In this document: in pieces, positions 34,725 to 46,394 of the stretch | How positions within the stretch are numbered: position 1 is the first letter of the stretch | Layout: every line of letters begins with the position of its first letter | NCBI RefSeq assembly: GCF_904849725.1 | Contig: NC_058524.1 | Location: forward strand, 552,857,763 to 552,921,762 | Direction of reading: 5' to 3' | Origin: Hordeum vulgare subsp. vulgare | Lineage: Eukaryota > Streptophyta > Magnoliopsida > Poales > Poaceae | Length of the DNA: 64,000 bases | Notes under the pieces: model-generated | Database searches by the model: none | Told to the model about the DNA's origin: nothing | The model's input: the letters and a program-made list of their open reading frames with translations, nothing else | Translations under genes and position numbers: made by a program

Positions 34725-35298
34725 TGCGGGTGAATACTCACAACATAAGCCATGGGTCGGCTAAATATGGAACGAACCAAAGTGGCACCGGAGGGTGCTG
34801 GGGGCGAGGTTGGTACAAGCATGGAACGCACGATGTACCACGTTCAAGGCTCTCCGTAGAGATAATACACCTAGTCATGCCGGAGTGTATGATGTATGAA
34901 TGGGACTACAAAATGCTCGTGGAGCTGTATTGCGGAGGAGGAAGAAGGAGCAGCCGGCTCATCTCTGCCTCTCCTATGTGGTTGGTGTATGTGCTAAGTT
35001 GACCGGCCCTCTGCATGGAGGGGGCAGGGGGGTTTTATAGACGAACCCACCGACCTACAATATGGATAAATGGTACAAGAGTGGGACCCGGCTGGCAGCC
35101 TCGCCGACTGGCCAGGGGGGCCACGGGGGTCTTGTCTTGTCGCTTGAGAGGCCAGCCGGCTGCGAGGTCCCGTCTGGCTGTGGGACCCGCCGGCTAGCCA
35201 ATGAGGCTCTCGCATAAGGTTTACGGAGGACACGTATGATACGTCTGGCATCGTCTAGCGAGATTCGTCATCAGCACACAGTACGGCCGCCTCCGACA
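34725..35298 (-). repeat. Lone LTR S of an unassigned Gypsy element
   Basis: 574 bp; on the minus strand it starts TGTCGGAGGCGGCC and ends TTCACCCGCA. A TATAAAA box lies at 35,033-35,039 on the minus strand, followed by a leader ending in a TTATCTCTACGGAGAGCC block typical of Gypsy LTRs. No PBS or PPT of its own and no matching target duplication (CCCAT left, CTGTG right). It is a solo LTR or a truncated remnant. Confidence 0.55.
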
Positions 35299-36300
35299 CT
35301 GTGCAGGGTGGTGGATCAGAGCTGGGGGTAGTCAGTGGCGTGGCCGCCTACGTTGGTACCCGTCGTGCTTTCCGATCCAGTACCTTTGCTGACGCGTGGC
35401 CACCTTTAATCGTAGGGTCTCGTCATGACCTATGATCTGATGAGACTTGAGATCCCAAGCCGGCTAGCTTGCTCCACTAGCTGGTCTGGGCACGGCCGCC
35501 TCGTCCCTAGCCGGCTGGCTTGGCCTAGGCGGCTAGGGAAAGGTAGTCGTCTCGCCTCTAGCCGGCAGTTGCTTCTTGGCCAGCCAGAGAGTCCGCCGCC
35601 TCACCCCCAGCCAGTAGGTGTTTCCTAGTCGGCCAAGGGACTTGGGCTTTGTAGAATTGTTTTGGTCATTCCTTCTGGGCTGAAGGTAAAGGAGCAGGCT
35701 CGTTGAGCCTACCCCAGGGTTATCCCCCCGACGGTAGTCCCCAAAGTTCGGGAGGCTCGTCGCTTAGGAGCGGGTGGCCTCACTGACTTGATTGTTTGCC
35801 GTTGTATTCCTGCCGCCGCCTGCGGTAGGGGACGCCAGCTTGAAAGCCGGCTGGCTTCCAAGCGACGCCTCGGCTTCATCGTAGGCTGCATAAACCATGC
35901 CACGTGCCAGGCCCGGCCTGACTTGATGATGGTTTACGCAGGTGACGGGACCGGGCCTGGGCCCTGGGTCCCGCCACGACGCCCCCTCGGCCGCCATGTA
36001 GAGGATCCTCTGCAGATTTACTCCGTGGCGGTTGGGTCTCGGGAAACGTTACCACCCGTAATACACGGGATTAGTGGGGCTCTCCACGCACCGGACCCCC
36101 TCCCCAGGTTCCTTCGTGGGGTCAAAATGGGGTGCGGGGGTACCGAGGAGGCCATTCGCACCCTTCTCGCCCCGCATCGACGCCCTCTTCCTCCCTGAGC
36201 CGAGAGAGAAAGAGACCGTCTCTCTTCGCCTTCATCCTCTCCGTCGCCTTTGCGCCACCCGCTGGCGCTAGTCTTCCCGAGCACCCGTCGCCCGTAGTCA
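35299..36300 (+). other. GC-rich 5' region of element C
   Basis: Probably LTR and/or leader of C; boundaries are not resolved. It has repeated AGCCGGCTGGC-type words and CCCCGACGGTAGTCCCC, no PBS that I can place, and no ORF that looks real. Confidence 0.4.
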
Positions 36301-39293
36301 TGGCGAGCGGCTCCTTTTCGAAGAAGAGCTCGTCCCATGGAGCTTGGCTCAGCAGCGACATTTACAACGGCCACATCGAGGCACTCCGCCACCGCCGGAT
36401 GTTGCCTCCTGCCTCTCTGGTGACGGTGCGGATCCCCGACGCCGCTGGAGGGAGAGATCATCGTGTTCGACGAGCACTTCTACACGGGCGTTGGGCTTTC
36501 GGCGAGCACATTCTTCTCCAACTGGCTCACCTTCTACGGCCTGCGGACGCACAACTTGGCAACGAACGCCATTCTCCAGCTGTCTTCCTCCGTCGTCCTA
36601 TGCGAGGGCTTTCTAGGGATCGAGTCTCGCCTCGACCTCTAGCAGATCTTATTCTTCCTCAAGCAGCAGTCCAAGAAGATGGAGAAGGCCGAGCTGGAGA
36701 AGCTGGACGGCCCTTGCCGATGACGCCGTGCGGAGCCGCGCTGGTGCATCATCGGTCGAAGTCCGGCTTCCCCTAGATGCCACTACAAGAATCCATCAAG
36801 CAGAGGCAGAAAGGCTTCTTCTATGTGAAGAACGCCAGCCCCACACACAACGCCCTCAACATGCCCAGTTCAACATCGATCCTGCAATGGCAAGGTTGAA
36901 CTTGCAGGCGAAGTATCCGAAGCTGATTCCCGAGGTAGCGCAGATCAGCGCCTACCTCGACAACTTGAAGGGTCGCGGCCTCCAGGGCAGCGGCCTGCTT
37001 ACCGCCATGATTACCCGCAGGATCTTGCCCCTGCAGAGGCAGCCCCATATGGTTTGCTAGATGAGCGGCTGGTATGATCCTTGCCGGATCTCCACCAAGA
37101 ACTTCACAGCCGGCGCGGTGGTGTGGGGTGTGGACCAGATTTCCACCGCACACATGGACGATGGTGGGAACTGGGAGTGGGAGCTGGCCCCTTACGACAT
37201 GTCACGTCCGCCTCCGATGGTAAGCACTCTTATTGAGGCGGTTCTTGTTGTTTTTCTTATAGTCGGTCATCTTTTTGAGCCGGCCACCGACTCTGTTGCG
37301 CATGTGTTCAAGAAGCTGCAAGCACTCAACCCGCCTGCCACCGACGTGGTAACGTCCGACGCCTCGCAGAGCGAGGACGAAGGCATGATCGAGTCGTGCT
37401 CTGCCGCCTCCGAGGGTTCGTAGGATGCGCTGGAGTTGGAGGGCACGGAGCCGTCTGGTGAGCACCTGAAGCCCTCCATTGTTGATTGGACGGATGATGA
37501 TGAGACTCCGCCCTCCCTATCTGATGCGGCCTTCGAGGAAGACTCCGACGGGGTGGAGGAAGTCACCAGCCCCCCTTTGACGCACGGAAGGCGTCATAAG
37601 GCTGAGGCGGCCGGTCTTGGCGAGGCGGCCCGTAAGAAAGGCAATGGTGCCACAGCTTCCAGGCCGGATCCCAAGCGGGTCGCGACGGGTCCTCCAGCTG
37701 GAGTACGAGCACGCGGCGCTAAGAAGCATCGTGCTGGTGCCGGCAGGAGGCATGTGCCCATCGTCGCGGGGTAAGGGTTCCCTTTCATTATCTTTTGCTT
37801 ATTTTTTCATGAAGACATGTTCCTCAAAGTGTTGCTTGGCAGGGAGGCACAGGACGTAGAGGAAGACACCGCCTCCACCACTGAGCGAGCCGGCTTGACA
37901 GCGGCTGACGCTGCCCAGAAGGAAATTGAGGAACAATCTGCCCACTGCTGGGAGTTGGCCGAAGGCCGATCTCGGCCCGGCCGAGCCGAGAAGCCTACGA
38001 AGAGGCGTAGGAAGTCTAGACATGACCCCCCCCACGCGTGTTCACGTGGAGGAGCCAGCTAGCGAGGCGGCCCCGAGGTGTACCCAGACGGCCGAGGCGG
38101 CCAGGCCATCCGAACCGGACGTCTCTGCACAAGTGGACCTCGAGGAGATCCCTGAGTCGCCGGAGGCCGAGGTGGCGGCCTACGCGCCGGAACTAAACTT
38201 GGACGCGTCGAAGGTGGCCATGGATGTGCCGGATGCGGCCGATCCCCTCCTGCTGTGGAGACGGCGCCGGCTGGGACGTCGACGGAGCCGGGAGCCGTAC
38301 CGATGACTGGAGACGGTACCATCGTCCTCTCCAATCGTGGCCCGGCTGCTCCACGAGCCGACCCCAGAGCCGGGAGCCGGCCTATGAAGGCTTGGCGAGC
38401 GGCCAACCATGAGCGCAAGACGCTGCCCGCTGGCACCATACTTCAAGGCGTCCTGAAGCTGGTATCGCTATTTGCCAACAACCGGTACAAGATGGAGCAG
38501 GAAGCCCGCGTGGCGGGCAGCGATCTGGAGTGTTTGGAGGAGAGCACCAGGGTAAGTGCTTCGTCCTTTGCCTCCTCTTTGTCTTGGTTTTTGATTTTTC
38601 TTCTTCTTCTTCTTGAATCAGTGGGGGCATGCCAGCGCACCCACTGGGTGTAGCCCCCGAGAATCGGGCCGAATCTCTTCAAGCTTATCTCTTGTTTTGC
38701 TTTTTTAGTGGGGACGCGCTAGCGCACCCACTGGGTGTAGCCCCCGAGAATCGGGCTGGTTATGAATTAACCAGGCCAAATCTTACTTTGCTTCTTCCTT
38801 CCTTTGCTCGTAGGATCTTTATGATGCCCAGCTGCAGGCATATAATGTGCTGCGCGCTCAGAAACAGGCGGCTGACGGCCAGGTCGCCGAACTTCAGGTC
38901 CGGCTGGGCGAGGCCGTCGCTGAGTGGGACGCGTTGCGCGAGGCGGACGGCCGGCTCCAGCAGCAGCTGGCTCTTCTCCAGACGGAGAAGAAGGAACTCG
39001 AGGTGGCCCGATAGGCCGAGCTGGAGCAGCTGCGCGCTGCCCTATAGGAGAAGGACAACTCTCATGCTGCCGACATGGAGCGTCTTGAGACGGTTCATCT
39101 CGAGGAGATAAAGCTCAAGGACGCTGCCTTGAAGGAGAAGGAGGAAGCCCTGATCCAGAGGCTGGAGTAGCTGGCCAAGGCGCTGGAGACGGCCGTGGCC
39201 CTCTAGGAAGAAGTCTCCCGCGTCACCCAAGCGAACAAGGTGCGGGAGCTCGAGGCCCTACATAATGCCCACGAGACTGACGACCACTTCGAC
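36301..39293 (+). pseudogene. Multi-exon gag-type protein of element C ('putative gypsy type transposon' family)
   Basis: ATG at 36,301 (MASGSFSKKSSSHG). After a frameshift near 36,445 comes IIVFDEHFYTGVGLSAST and LCEGFLGIESRLDL, the core I associate with Pfam PF04195, and further on AKYPKLIPEVAQISAYLDNL. GTAAGC at 37,219 to CTTATAG at about 37,263 and GTAAGT at 38,551 to CGTAG at 38,813 look like introns. Acidic Ser/Glu segments follow (37,440-38,300). The last exon (38,814-39,293) is a long coiled coil (LQQQLALLQTEKKELEVAR). At least eight TAG codons break it. This class is a gag-like first ORF of GC-rich Gypsy elements. E1 cuts it off at 39,337. Confidence 0.65.
38605..38760. repeat. Duplicated intron segment in C
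   Basis: GCGCACCCACTGGGTGTA plus GCCCCCGAGAATCGGGC occurs at about 38,634-38,669 and 38,722-38,757. Each copy carries inverted repeats (CACCCACTGGGTG; CCCCGAGAATCGGG). Confidence 0.85.
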
Positions 39294-39336
39294 CGTGAGT
39301 CCTCTTTGTTTTGTCTTGAATTTTCTTGTTTGCCGC

Positions 39337-40854
39337 TGATGCGTCCATTTCGCATCATGTTTTCATGTTGATACTTATAGCTTCTTCGGCTGTTATTTCA
39401 CTTCATAGTACAATTCTTATGCCTTTTCTCTCTTATTTTGCAAGGTTTACATGAAGAGGGAGAATGCCGGCAACTGGAATTCTGGCCTGAAAGTGGAGGA
39501 AAGTTGAGATACCTATTCTGCGCAACTCCAAATGCCGTAAAAATCAACGAGGATTTTTCCGCATTTATAAAAAATACTGGGCCGAAAAAGTGCTAGAGGT
39601 GCGCCAGGAATTGGCCACAAGCCTGCACGGCGCGACCATCCCCCAGGCCGCGCCATGAGGGCTTATGGGCAACCTGCTGGCCCACTTACCCCCCTCTTTT
39701 GCTATATCAAGGGTTTCGTCCAAAAAAACAAGGAGGAGATTTTTCTTGGTTTCGCCGCCGCCACGAGGCGGAACTTGACGAGAACCAATCTAGAGCTCCG
39801 GCAGGACGATCCTGCCGGGGAAACTTCCCTCTCGGAGGGGGAAATCGTCGCCATCGTCATCACCAACACTCCTCTTATTGGAGGGGACTCGTCACCATCA
39901 ACATCTTCATCAGCACCATCTCATCTCCAAACCCTAGTTCATCACTTGTAACCAATCTCCGTCTCGCGACTCCGATTGGTACTTGTAAGGTTGCTAGTAG
40001 TGTTAATTACTCTCTGCAGTTGATGCTAGTTGGATTACTTGGTGGAAGAGTTTATGTTCAGATCCTTGATGCTACTCATTACCTCTCTGATCATGAATAT
40101 GATTATGCTTTGTGAGTAGTTACTTTTGTTCCTGAGGACATGGGATAAGTCATGCTAATAGTAGTCATGTGAATTTGGTATTCGTTTGATATTTTGATTC
40201 GTTGTATGTTGTTTTTCCTCTAGTGGTGTTATGTGAACGTCGACTACATAACACTTCACCATTATTTGGGCCTAGAGGAAGGCATTGGGAAGTAGTAAGT
40301 AGAAGATGGGTTGCTAGAGTGACAGAAGCTTAAACCCTAGTTTATGCGTTGCTTCGTAAGGGGCTGATTTGGATCCACTAGTTTAATGCTATGGTTAGAC
40401 TTTTTCTTAATTCTTCTTTCGTAATTGTGGATGCTTGTGAGAGGGGTTAATCACAAGTGGGATGCTTGTCCAAGTAAGGGCAGTACCCAAGCGCCGGTCC
40501 ACCCACATATCAAACTATCAAAGTAACGAACGTGAATCATATGAACATGATGAAACTAGCATGACAGAAATTCCCGTGTGTCCCCGGGAGCGTTTTTTCT
40601 CCTATAAGACTTTGTCCAGGCTTGTCCCTTGCTACAAAAGGGATAGGTCCACTTTGCCGCACCGTTGCTACTTTTGTTACTTGTTGGTTGCTATGAATCA
40701 TCTCACCACACAATCACTTGTTACCGACAATTTCAGTGCCTGCAGATTTTACCTTGCTGAAAACCACTTGTCAGATCCTTCTGCTCCTCGTTTGGTTCGA
40801 CACACTTACTAATCGAAAGGACTACGATTGATCCCCTATACTTTTGGGTCATCA
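39337..40854 (+). repeat. 5' LTR of E1
   Basis: 1,518 bp, TGATGCGTCC to GGGTCATCA. TATAAAA at 39,566-39,572; a GC hairpin with ACAAGCCTGCACGGC and GGGCTTATGG arms at 39,613-39,668. Confidence 0.85.
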
Positions 40855-40865
40855 AGACTCTTTTT

Positions 40866-40882
40866 TGGCGCCGTTGCCGGGA
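40866..40882 (+). promoter_or_regulatory. Primer binding site of E1
   Basis: TGGCGCCGTTGCCGGGA lies eleven bases after the LTR; tRNA-Asp type. Confidence 0.85.
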
Positions 40883-40897
40883 AGTGAAGCGCCTTTG

Positions 40898-40903
40898 GTA
40901 AGT
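40898..40903 (+). promoter_or_regulatory. Candidate splice donor in E1 leader
   Basis: TTTG|GTAAGTGG between PBS and gag; a second, weaker GTAAGG lies at 40,912. The same GTAAGT occurs at the same place in E2 (56,595-56,600, minus). Confidence 0.5.
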
Positions 40904-40960
40904 GGAACTTGGTAAGGAAACATTCATATATTGTGCTGAAATTTATTGTCACTTGTCACT

Positions 40961-41990
40961 ATGGATACTAATCCTTTGAGGGGCTTGTTCGGGGTATCTC
41001 CACCTCGAACGGAAGCACAAATAGTTGCTCCTCAACCTGCTGCACCTACTGAAAATATTTTCTTTGAATTTCCTTCGGGTATGCTTGCGAAACTACTGGC
41101 TAATCCTTTTACACGAGATGGAACATCACATCCAGACTTGCATCTAATCTATGTAGATGAAGTTTGTGGTTTATTTAAGCTTGCAGGTTTGCCCGAGGAT
41201 GAGTTCAAGAAGAGGGTCTTTCCTTTATCTTTCAAGGATAAGGCGTTGACATGGTATAGGCTATGTGATGATACTAGATCATGGGACTACAATCGGTTGA
41301 AATTGGAATTTCATCAAAAGTTTTATCCTATGCATTTAGTACATCGTGATCGAACCTATATTTACAATTTTTGGCCTCGTGACAGAGAAAGCATCGCTAA
41401 AGCTTGGGGGACGCTTAAATCAATGTTATATTCATGCCTCAATCATGAGCTCTCGAGAGAAATTATCATTCAGAACTTCTATGCTTGGCTTTCTCATGAT
41501 GATCGCACCATGCTTGACACTTCTTGTACCGGTTCTTTTATGAAGAGCGATATTGACTTCAAATGGAATTTCTTGGAGAGAATTAAACGCAACTCTGAAG
41601 ATTAGGAGCTTGAAGAAGGTAAGGATTCAGGTATGAATTTCACGTTTGATTGCGTTAAATCCTTTGTTGAGTCAAATACCTTTAGTCATTTTAGCGCTAA
41701 GTATGGACTTGACTCTGAGATAGTAGCTTCATTGTGTGAATCCTTTGCTTCTCATATTGATCTCCCCAAAGAGAAGTGTTTTAAATATCATCCTCCTTTA
41801 GAAGTCAATGTAGTTAAACCCACTCCAGTTGAAGAGAAAGTCATTTCCTATAATGATCCTGTTGTTCCCAGTGCTTACATTGAGAAACCACCCTTCCCTC
41901 TTAGGATGAAGGATCATTCTAAAGCTTCAACTATGATACATAGAGCTATATTAGAACACCTACACCGCTAAGCAAATTAGAGTTGAACCT
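40961..41990 (+). pseudogene. gag of E1
   Basis: ATG at 40,961 (MDTNPLRGLFG). The core DKALTWYRLCDDTRSWDY and FHQKFYPMHLVHRD is the Gypsy gag domain, followed by ESIAKAWGTLKSML. TAG at 41,603-41,605 replaces the Trp present in E2 (TGG to TAG). A frameshift at about 41,945-41,975 ends the readable frame. The N-terminal part matches E2 gag closely. No zinc knuckle is seen. It would form the particle shell. Confidence 0.8.
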
Positions 41991-43199
41991 AGCATTGCTA
42001 TTATCAAAGATCTTCTGTCCGACGATGTTGAGGGACATAATATTCACTTCTGTGAAGATGCTGCTAGAATTGCTAAACCTCACGTTAGAGACAAACATAG
42101 GCCTGTTGTTGGCATGCATGTTGTTTGTGTTAAGATAGGAGATCATTGTTATCATGGCTTATGTGACGTGGGTGCTAGTGTTAGTGCAATACCTCAATCC
42201 TTATATGATGAAATCAAAGATGAGATTGCACCTTTTGTGATAGAGCCCATTGATGTCACTATTCAGCTTGCCAATAGAGATACTATCTGCCGTGTGGGAA
42301 TTGTTAGGGATGTTGAAGTCTTGTGTGGTAAAACGAAGTATCCTGCTGATTTCCTCGTACATGCTACTACACAAGATAGCTTTTGTCCCATCATATTTGG
42401 TAGACCTTTTCTCAATACTGTCAATGCTCATATTGATTGTGAGAAGCAAACTGTCACTGTTGGCTTTGAAGGTGTGTCACATGAGTTCAGTTTCTCTAAG
42501 TTTGGTAGACAACCTCATGAAATGGAGTTGCCTAGTAGGGATAAAACTATTGCCTTAGCCTCTATTGCCATGCCTCCTACTGATCCCTTAGAGCAATACT
42601 TGCTTGAGCATGAAAATGATATGCATATGGATGAAAGGGATGAGATAGATAGAGTTGTCTTAGAACAATATCCTATCCTTAAGAATAACTTGCATGTTGA
42701 ACTCTCTGGGGATCCACCCCCACCAAAGGGCGATCATGTGTTCGAGCTTAAACAGTTGCCTGATACTCTTAAGTATGCCTATCTTGATGAAAAGGAGATA
42801 TATCCTATCATTATTAGTGCTAGCCTCTCAGAGCATGAAGAAAAGAAGTTACTAAAAACTCTGAGGAAGCATCGTGCTGCTATTGGATATACTCTTGATG
42901 ATCTTAAGGGCATTAGTCCTACCCTATGCCAGCACAAGATTAAAACTGATCCTGACTTCAAACCGGTTGCTGATCATCAAAGGAGATTAAATCCTAAGAT
43001 GAAAGAAGTAGTGAGAAAAGAAATTCTAATGCTCCTGGAAGTGGGTATTATCTATCCTGTTGCTCATAGCGATTCGGTGAGTCTGGTGCATTGCGTCCCT
43101 AACAAGGGAGGCATTACCGTTGTCCCTAAAGATAAGGAAGAATTGATCCCACAGAGGATTATTACTGGCTATAGGATGGTGATCGCTTTAGGAAATTGA
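41991..43199 (+). pseudogene. Protease and N-terminal RT of E1
   Basis: The protease active site CDVGASVSAIP has its catalytic Asp codon at 42,165-42,167, and the second block IIFGRPFL is intact. RT starts around 42,900 ([18 protein letters not shown], then VVRKEILMLLEVGII). The frame breaks near 43,182, where GTCGACTTTAGG-type sequence of E2 reads GATCGCTTTAGG here, a one-base loss. Protease would cut gag-pol; RT copies element RNA. Confidence 0.8.
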
Positions 43200-44320
43200 A
43201 TAAAGCCACTAGGAAAGATCATTACCCTTTGCATTTTATCGACCAAATGCTAGAAAGGCCGTCCAAACACACACACTTCTGCTTTCTAGACGGATATTCT
43301 GGTTTCTCCCAAATACCAGTTGCACAATCTGATCAGGAGAAAACCACTTTCACCTACCCTTTCGGTACCTTTGCTTATAGAGGTATGCCTTTTGGCTTAT
43401 GTAATGCACCTGCCACCTTTCAAAGAGGTATGATGGCTATATTCTCTGACTTTTGTGAAAAGATTGTTGAGGTTTTCATGGATGACTTCTCCATTTACGG
43501 CTCTTCCTTTGATGATTGCCTCAGCAACCTTGATCGAGTCTTACAGAGATGTAAAGACACCAATCTTGTCTTGAATTGGGAGAAGTGCCACTTTATGGTT
43601 AATGAAGGCATCGTCTTAGGACATAAAATTTTTGAAAGAGGTATTGAAGTCGATAAGCTAAGGTTGATGCAATCGAGAAAATGCCATACCCCACAGATAT
43701 CAAAGGTATAAGAAGTTTCCTTGGTCATGTTGGTTTCAGTAGAAGGTTCATCAAAGACTTCTCAAAGATTTCTAGGCCTCTTACCAATCTCTTGAAAAAG
43801 GATATTCCTTTTGTCTTTGACGATGATTGTGAGGAAGCCTTCGAAATACTTAAGAGGGCTTTAATAACTGCACCTATTGTTCAACCACCGGATTGGAACT
43901 TACCTTTTGAGATCATGTGTGACGCTAGTGATTATGTTGTTGGTGCTGTTCTAGGGCAAAGAGTTGATAAGAAGTTGAATTTTATTCACTATGCTAGTAA
44001 AACTCTAGACAGTGCCCAAAGAAACTATGCCACTACGGAGAAGGAATTTTTAGGAGTCGTGTTTACATGTGAAAAGTTCAGGTCTTACATAGTTGATTCC
44101 AAAGTCACTGTTCACACTGATCATGCTTCTATTAAGTACCTCATGGAGAAGAAGGACGCTAAACCTAGACTTATCAGATGGCTTCTCTTGCTATAAGAAT
44201 TTGATTTGCACATTGTCAACAGAAAGGGTGCTGATAACCCCGCAGCACATAACTTGTCTAGGTTGGAGAACGTTCTTGATGACCCACAACCTATTGATGA
44301 TAGCTTTCCCGATGAGCAAT
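43200..44320 (+). pseudogene. RT palm/thumb and RNase H of E1
   Basis: Contains [27 protein letters not shown] and the catalytic FMDDFSIYG (Asp codons 43,481-43,486). A one-base loss near 43,656 shifts frame. RNase H follows with [15 protein letters not shown] and [11 protein letters not shown], both catalytic Asp blocks retained. TAA at 44,194-44,196 stands where E2 has a Gln (CAG), and another shift follows near 44,315. Confidence 0.8.
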
Positions 44321-45624
44321 GAATGTCATCAATGCTTCACGTAGTGAACCATGGTATGCTGATTATGCAAACTATATCGTTGCCAAATATATACCACCTA
44401 GTTTCACGTACCAGCAAAAGAAGAAATTCTTCTTTGACTTGAGACATTACTTTTGGGATGATCCTCACCTTTATAAGGAAGGAGTAGATGGTGTTATTAG
44501 ACGTTGTGTACCTGAACATGAACAGGGACAGATCCTACAGAAGTGTCACTCCGAGGCCTACGGAGGCCACCATGCGGGAGATAGAACTGCACACAAGCTA
44601 TTGCAATCAGGTTTCTATTGGCCCACTCTCTTCTAGGATGCCCGTAAGTTTGTCTTGTTGTGACGAATGTCAAAGAATAGGTAATATTAGCAAACGTCAG
44701 GAAATGCCTATGAACTATTCACTTGTCATTGAACCATTTCATGTTTGGGGATTTGATTATATGGGACCTTTTCAAAAATCCAACGGGTATACTCATATCC
44801 TAGTTGCTATTGATTATGTCACTAAGTGGGTAGAAGCTATCCCCACTAGTAGTGCTGATCACAACACCTCTATCAAGATGCTGAAAGAAGTTATCTTCCC
44901 TAGATTTGGAGTCCCTAAATATCTAATGACCGATGGTGGTTCACACTTCATTCATGGTGCTTTCCGTAAAACGCTCTAAGTACGATGTCAACCATAGAAT
45001 TGCGTCTCCCTACCACCCTCAGTCCAGTGGTCAAGTAGAGCTAAATAATAGAGAGATTAAACTGATTCTGCAAAAGACTGTCAAGAGGTCTAGAAAGAAT
45101 GGTCTAAGAAGCTCGATGACGCACCGTGGGCTTATAGAACTACCTATAAGAATCCCATGGGCATGTCTCCGTACAAAATGGTGTACGGTAAATCTTGTCA
45201 TTTACCTCTTGAGCTAGAGCATAAAGCTTATTGGGCAATCAAAGAGCTCAACTTTGATTTCAAACTTCCCGGTGAGAAGAGGTTATTTGATATTAGCTCG
45301 CTTGATGAGTGGAGAACTCAGGCATATGAGAATGCCAAACTGTTCAAAGAGAAGGTTAAGAGGTGGCATGATAAGAGGATACAAAAGCATGAGTTCAATG
45401 TAGGTGATAATGTCTTGCTATATAACTCTCATTTCAGATTCTTTCCAGGCAAGCTTCTCTCTAAATGGGAAGGTCCCTATGTTGTTGAGGAAGTATATCG
45501 TTCCGGTGCTATCAAGATCAACAACACGGAAGGTAATTGTCCGAGAGTGGTAAATGGGCACAGAATCAAGCATTATATCTCAGGTAATCCCATAAATGTT
45601 GAAAGCAATATTACATTACCATAA
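44321..45624 (+). pseudogene. Integrase of E1
   Basis: Zinc-binding block HSEAYGGHHAGD ... CDECQRIGN is split by a stop (44,634-44,636) and a shift. The core catalytic triad is visible: Asp in VWGFDYMGPF, Asp in LMTDGGSHF and Glu in [10 protein letters not shown]. Further shifts occur near 44,975 and about 45,100. The C-terminal part (45,157-45,624) includes LLSKWEGPYVVEEV and RIKHYISG. It inserts the cDNA into chromosomes. Confidence 0.8.
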
Positions 45625-45714
45625 CTCCGGAAGAATACCTAAGGGATATTTATAAGCCTGTTTCAAACTCCGAAAACGAAGAGGCATGTGATTCGGTAAG
45701 AAAACACAGTCCAA

Positions 45715-46001
45715 AACTTTTCCGGTGGGAAATTTTCTCCGTTTTGGAATATTTGAAAAAATACAAAAATTGGAAGTAGTCCGGAAAGTGCGCGAGGAGG
45801 CGACAAGCCTGCACGGCATGGGCCCATGCCCTGGCCGCACCGTGAAGGCTTGTGGCCACCTCGTGCGCCTCCCCGACTCCGTTTTCGTGCACGGTACTCC
45901 TTCTGTTCTGAAAAAATCATCATATATACTCCCGTTTGGTCTGACCCCTGCATCACGCAGATTTCCTTTGTTTTCGTTTCGAGCCTGTTTTTTTGCCGCA
46001 G
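45715..46001 (+). promoter_or_regulatory. Internal copy of LTR leader/hairpin with TATATACTC and splice acceptor, E1
   Basis: ACAAGCCTGCACGGC...GGCTTGTGGC at 45,803-45,857 repeats the LTR hairpin at 39,615-39,668. TTCTGTTCTGAAAAAATC follows, as TTTCGTCCAAAAAA does in the LTR. CATATATACTCCC lies near 45,930-45,944. The block ends GTTTTTTTGCCGCAG at 46,001, a good acceptor, just before the accessory ATG. 45,625-45,714 holds nothing else that I recognise. Confidence 0.65.
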
Positions 46002-46013
46002 ATCTAGGTCAAG

Positions 46014-46394
46014 ATGTTGTCCCAGGAATCTGTGGGGGAGAACAACCTCCGTCAAATCTATGGATAAGTTCATGCTGATCTGAAAAGGATGGAGGTCATG
46101 GAGGCTAAGGAGAAGGATCAGGCATGGGACGAAGTGCAATCTGTGCACAGCAAGGAAGAAGTTGAAGAAGTGGATTTCCTCCAACCTTACCTCCACCTAC
46201 TATCTCCATCTTTGATTGAACTCTTGAGGTTTTGTGAAACAACTCGTGCTCGTAATACTTGTCTCACTCGTGAAGTTGTTTTGCTGGAGAAACATATCAC
46301 AGATCTCCAAGGTATAAATCAAAGACTGATGTCCCTCTTGGAGTCAAAGATTGCAACAACTCCTCCACCTTCACCACCAAAGGAAGACCACTGA
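46014..46394 (+). pseudogene. E1 accessory ORF downstream of integrase
   Basis: ATG at 46,014 (MLSQESVGENN); one TAA interrupts it after IYG, and the frame then runs to 46,394. About 126 codons, acidic at the start, helical and Leu-rich in the second half (ITDLQGINQRLMSLLESK, likely coiled coil), ending TTPPPSPPKEDH. No signal peptide or membrane helix. It sits where Athila-type elements may carry an envelope-like gene but does not resemble an envelope. The counterpart in E2 shares the start context and the C-terminal motif. Function unknown. Confidence 0.55.

Noticed and set aside
34994..35251. Minus-strand 85-residue ORF within LTR S
   Set aside because: Spans the TATA box and LTR leader; no protein-like features.
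36018..36461. 147-residue minus-strand ORF in GC-rich C
   Set aside because: Antisense to the recognised gag-type exon; long open antisense frames are expected at this GC content.
38059..38446. Overlapping minus-strand ORFs in C
   Set aside because: GC-driven shadow frames of the plus-strand pseudogene.
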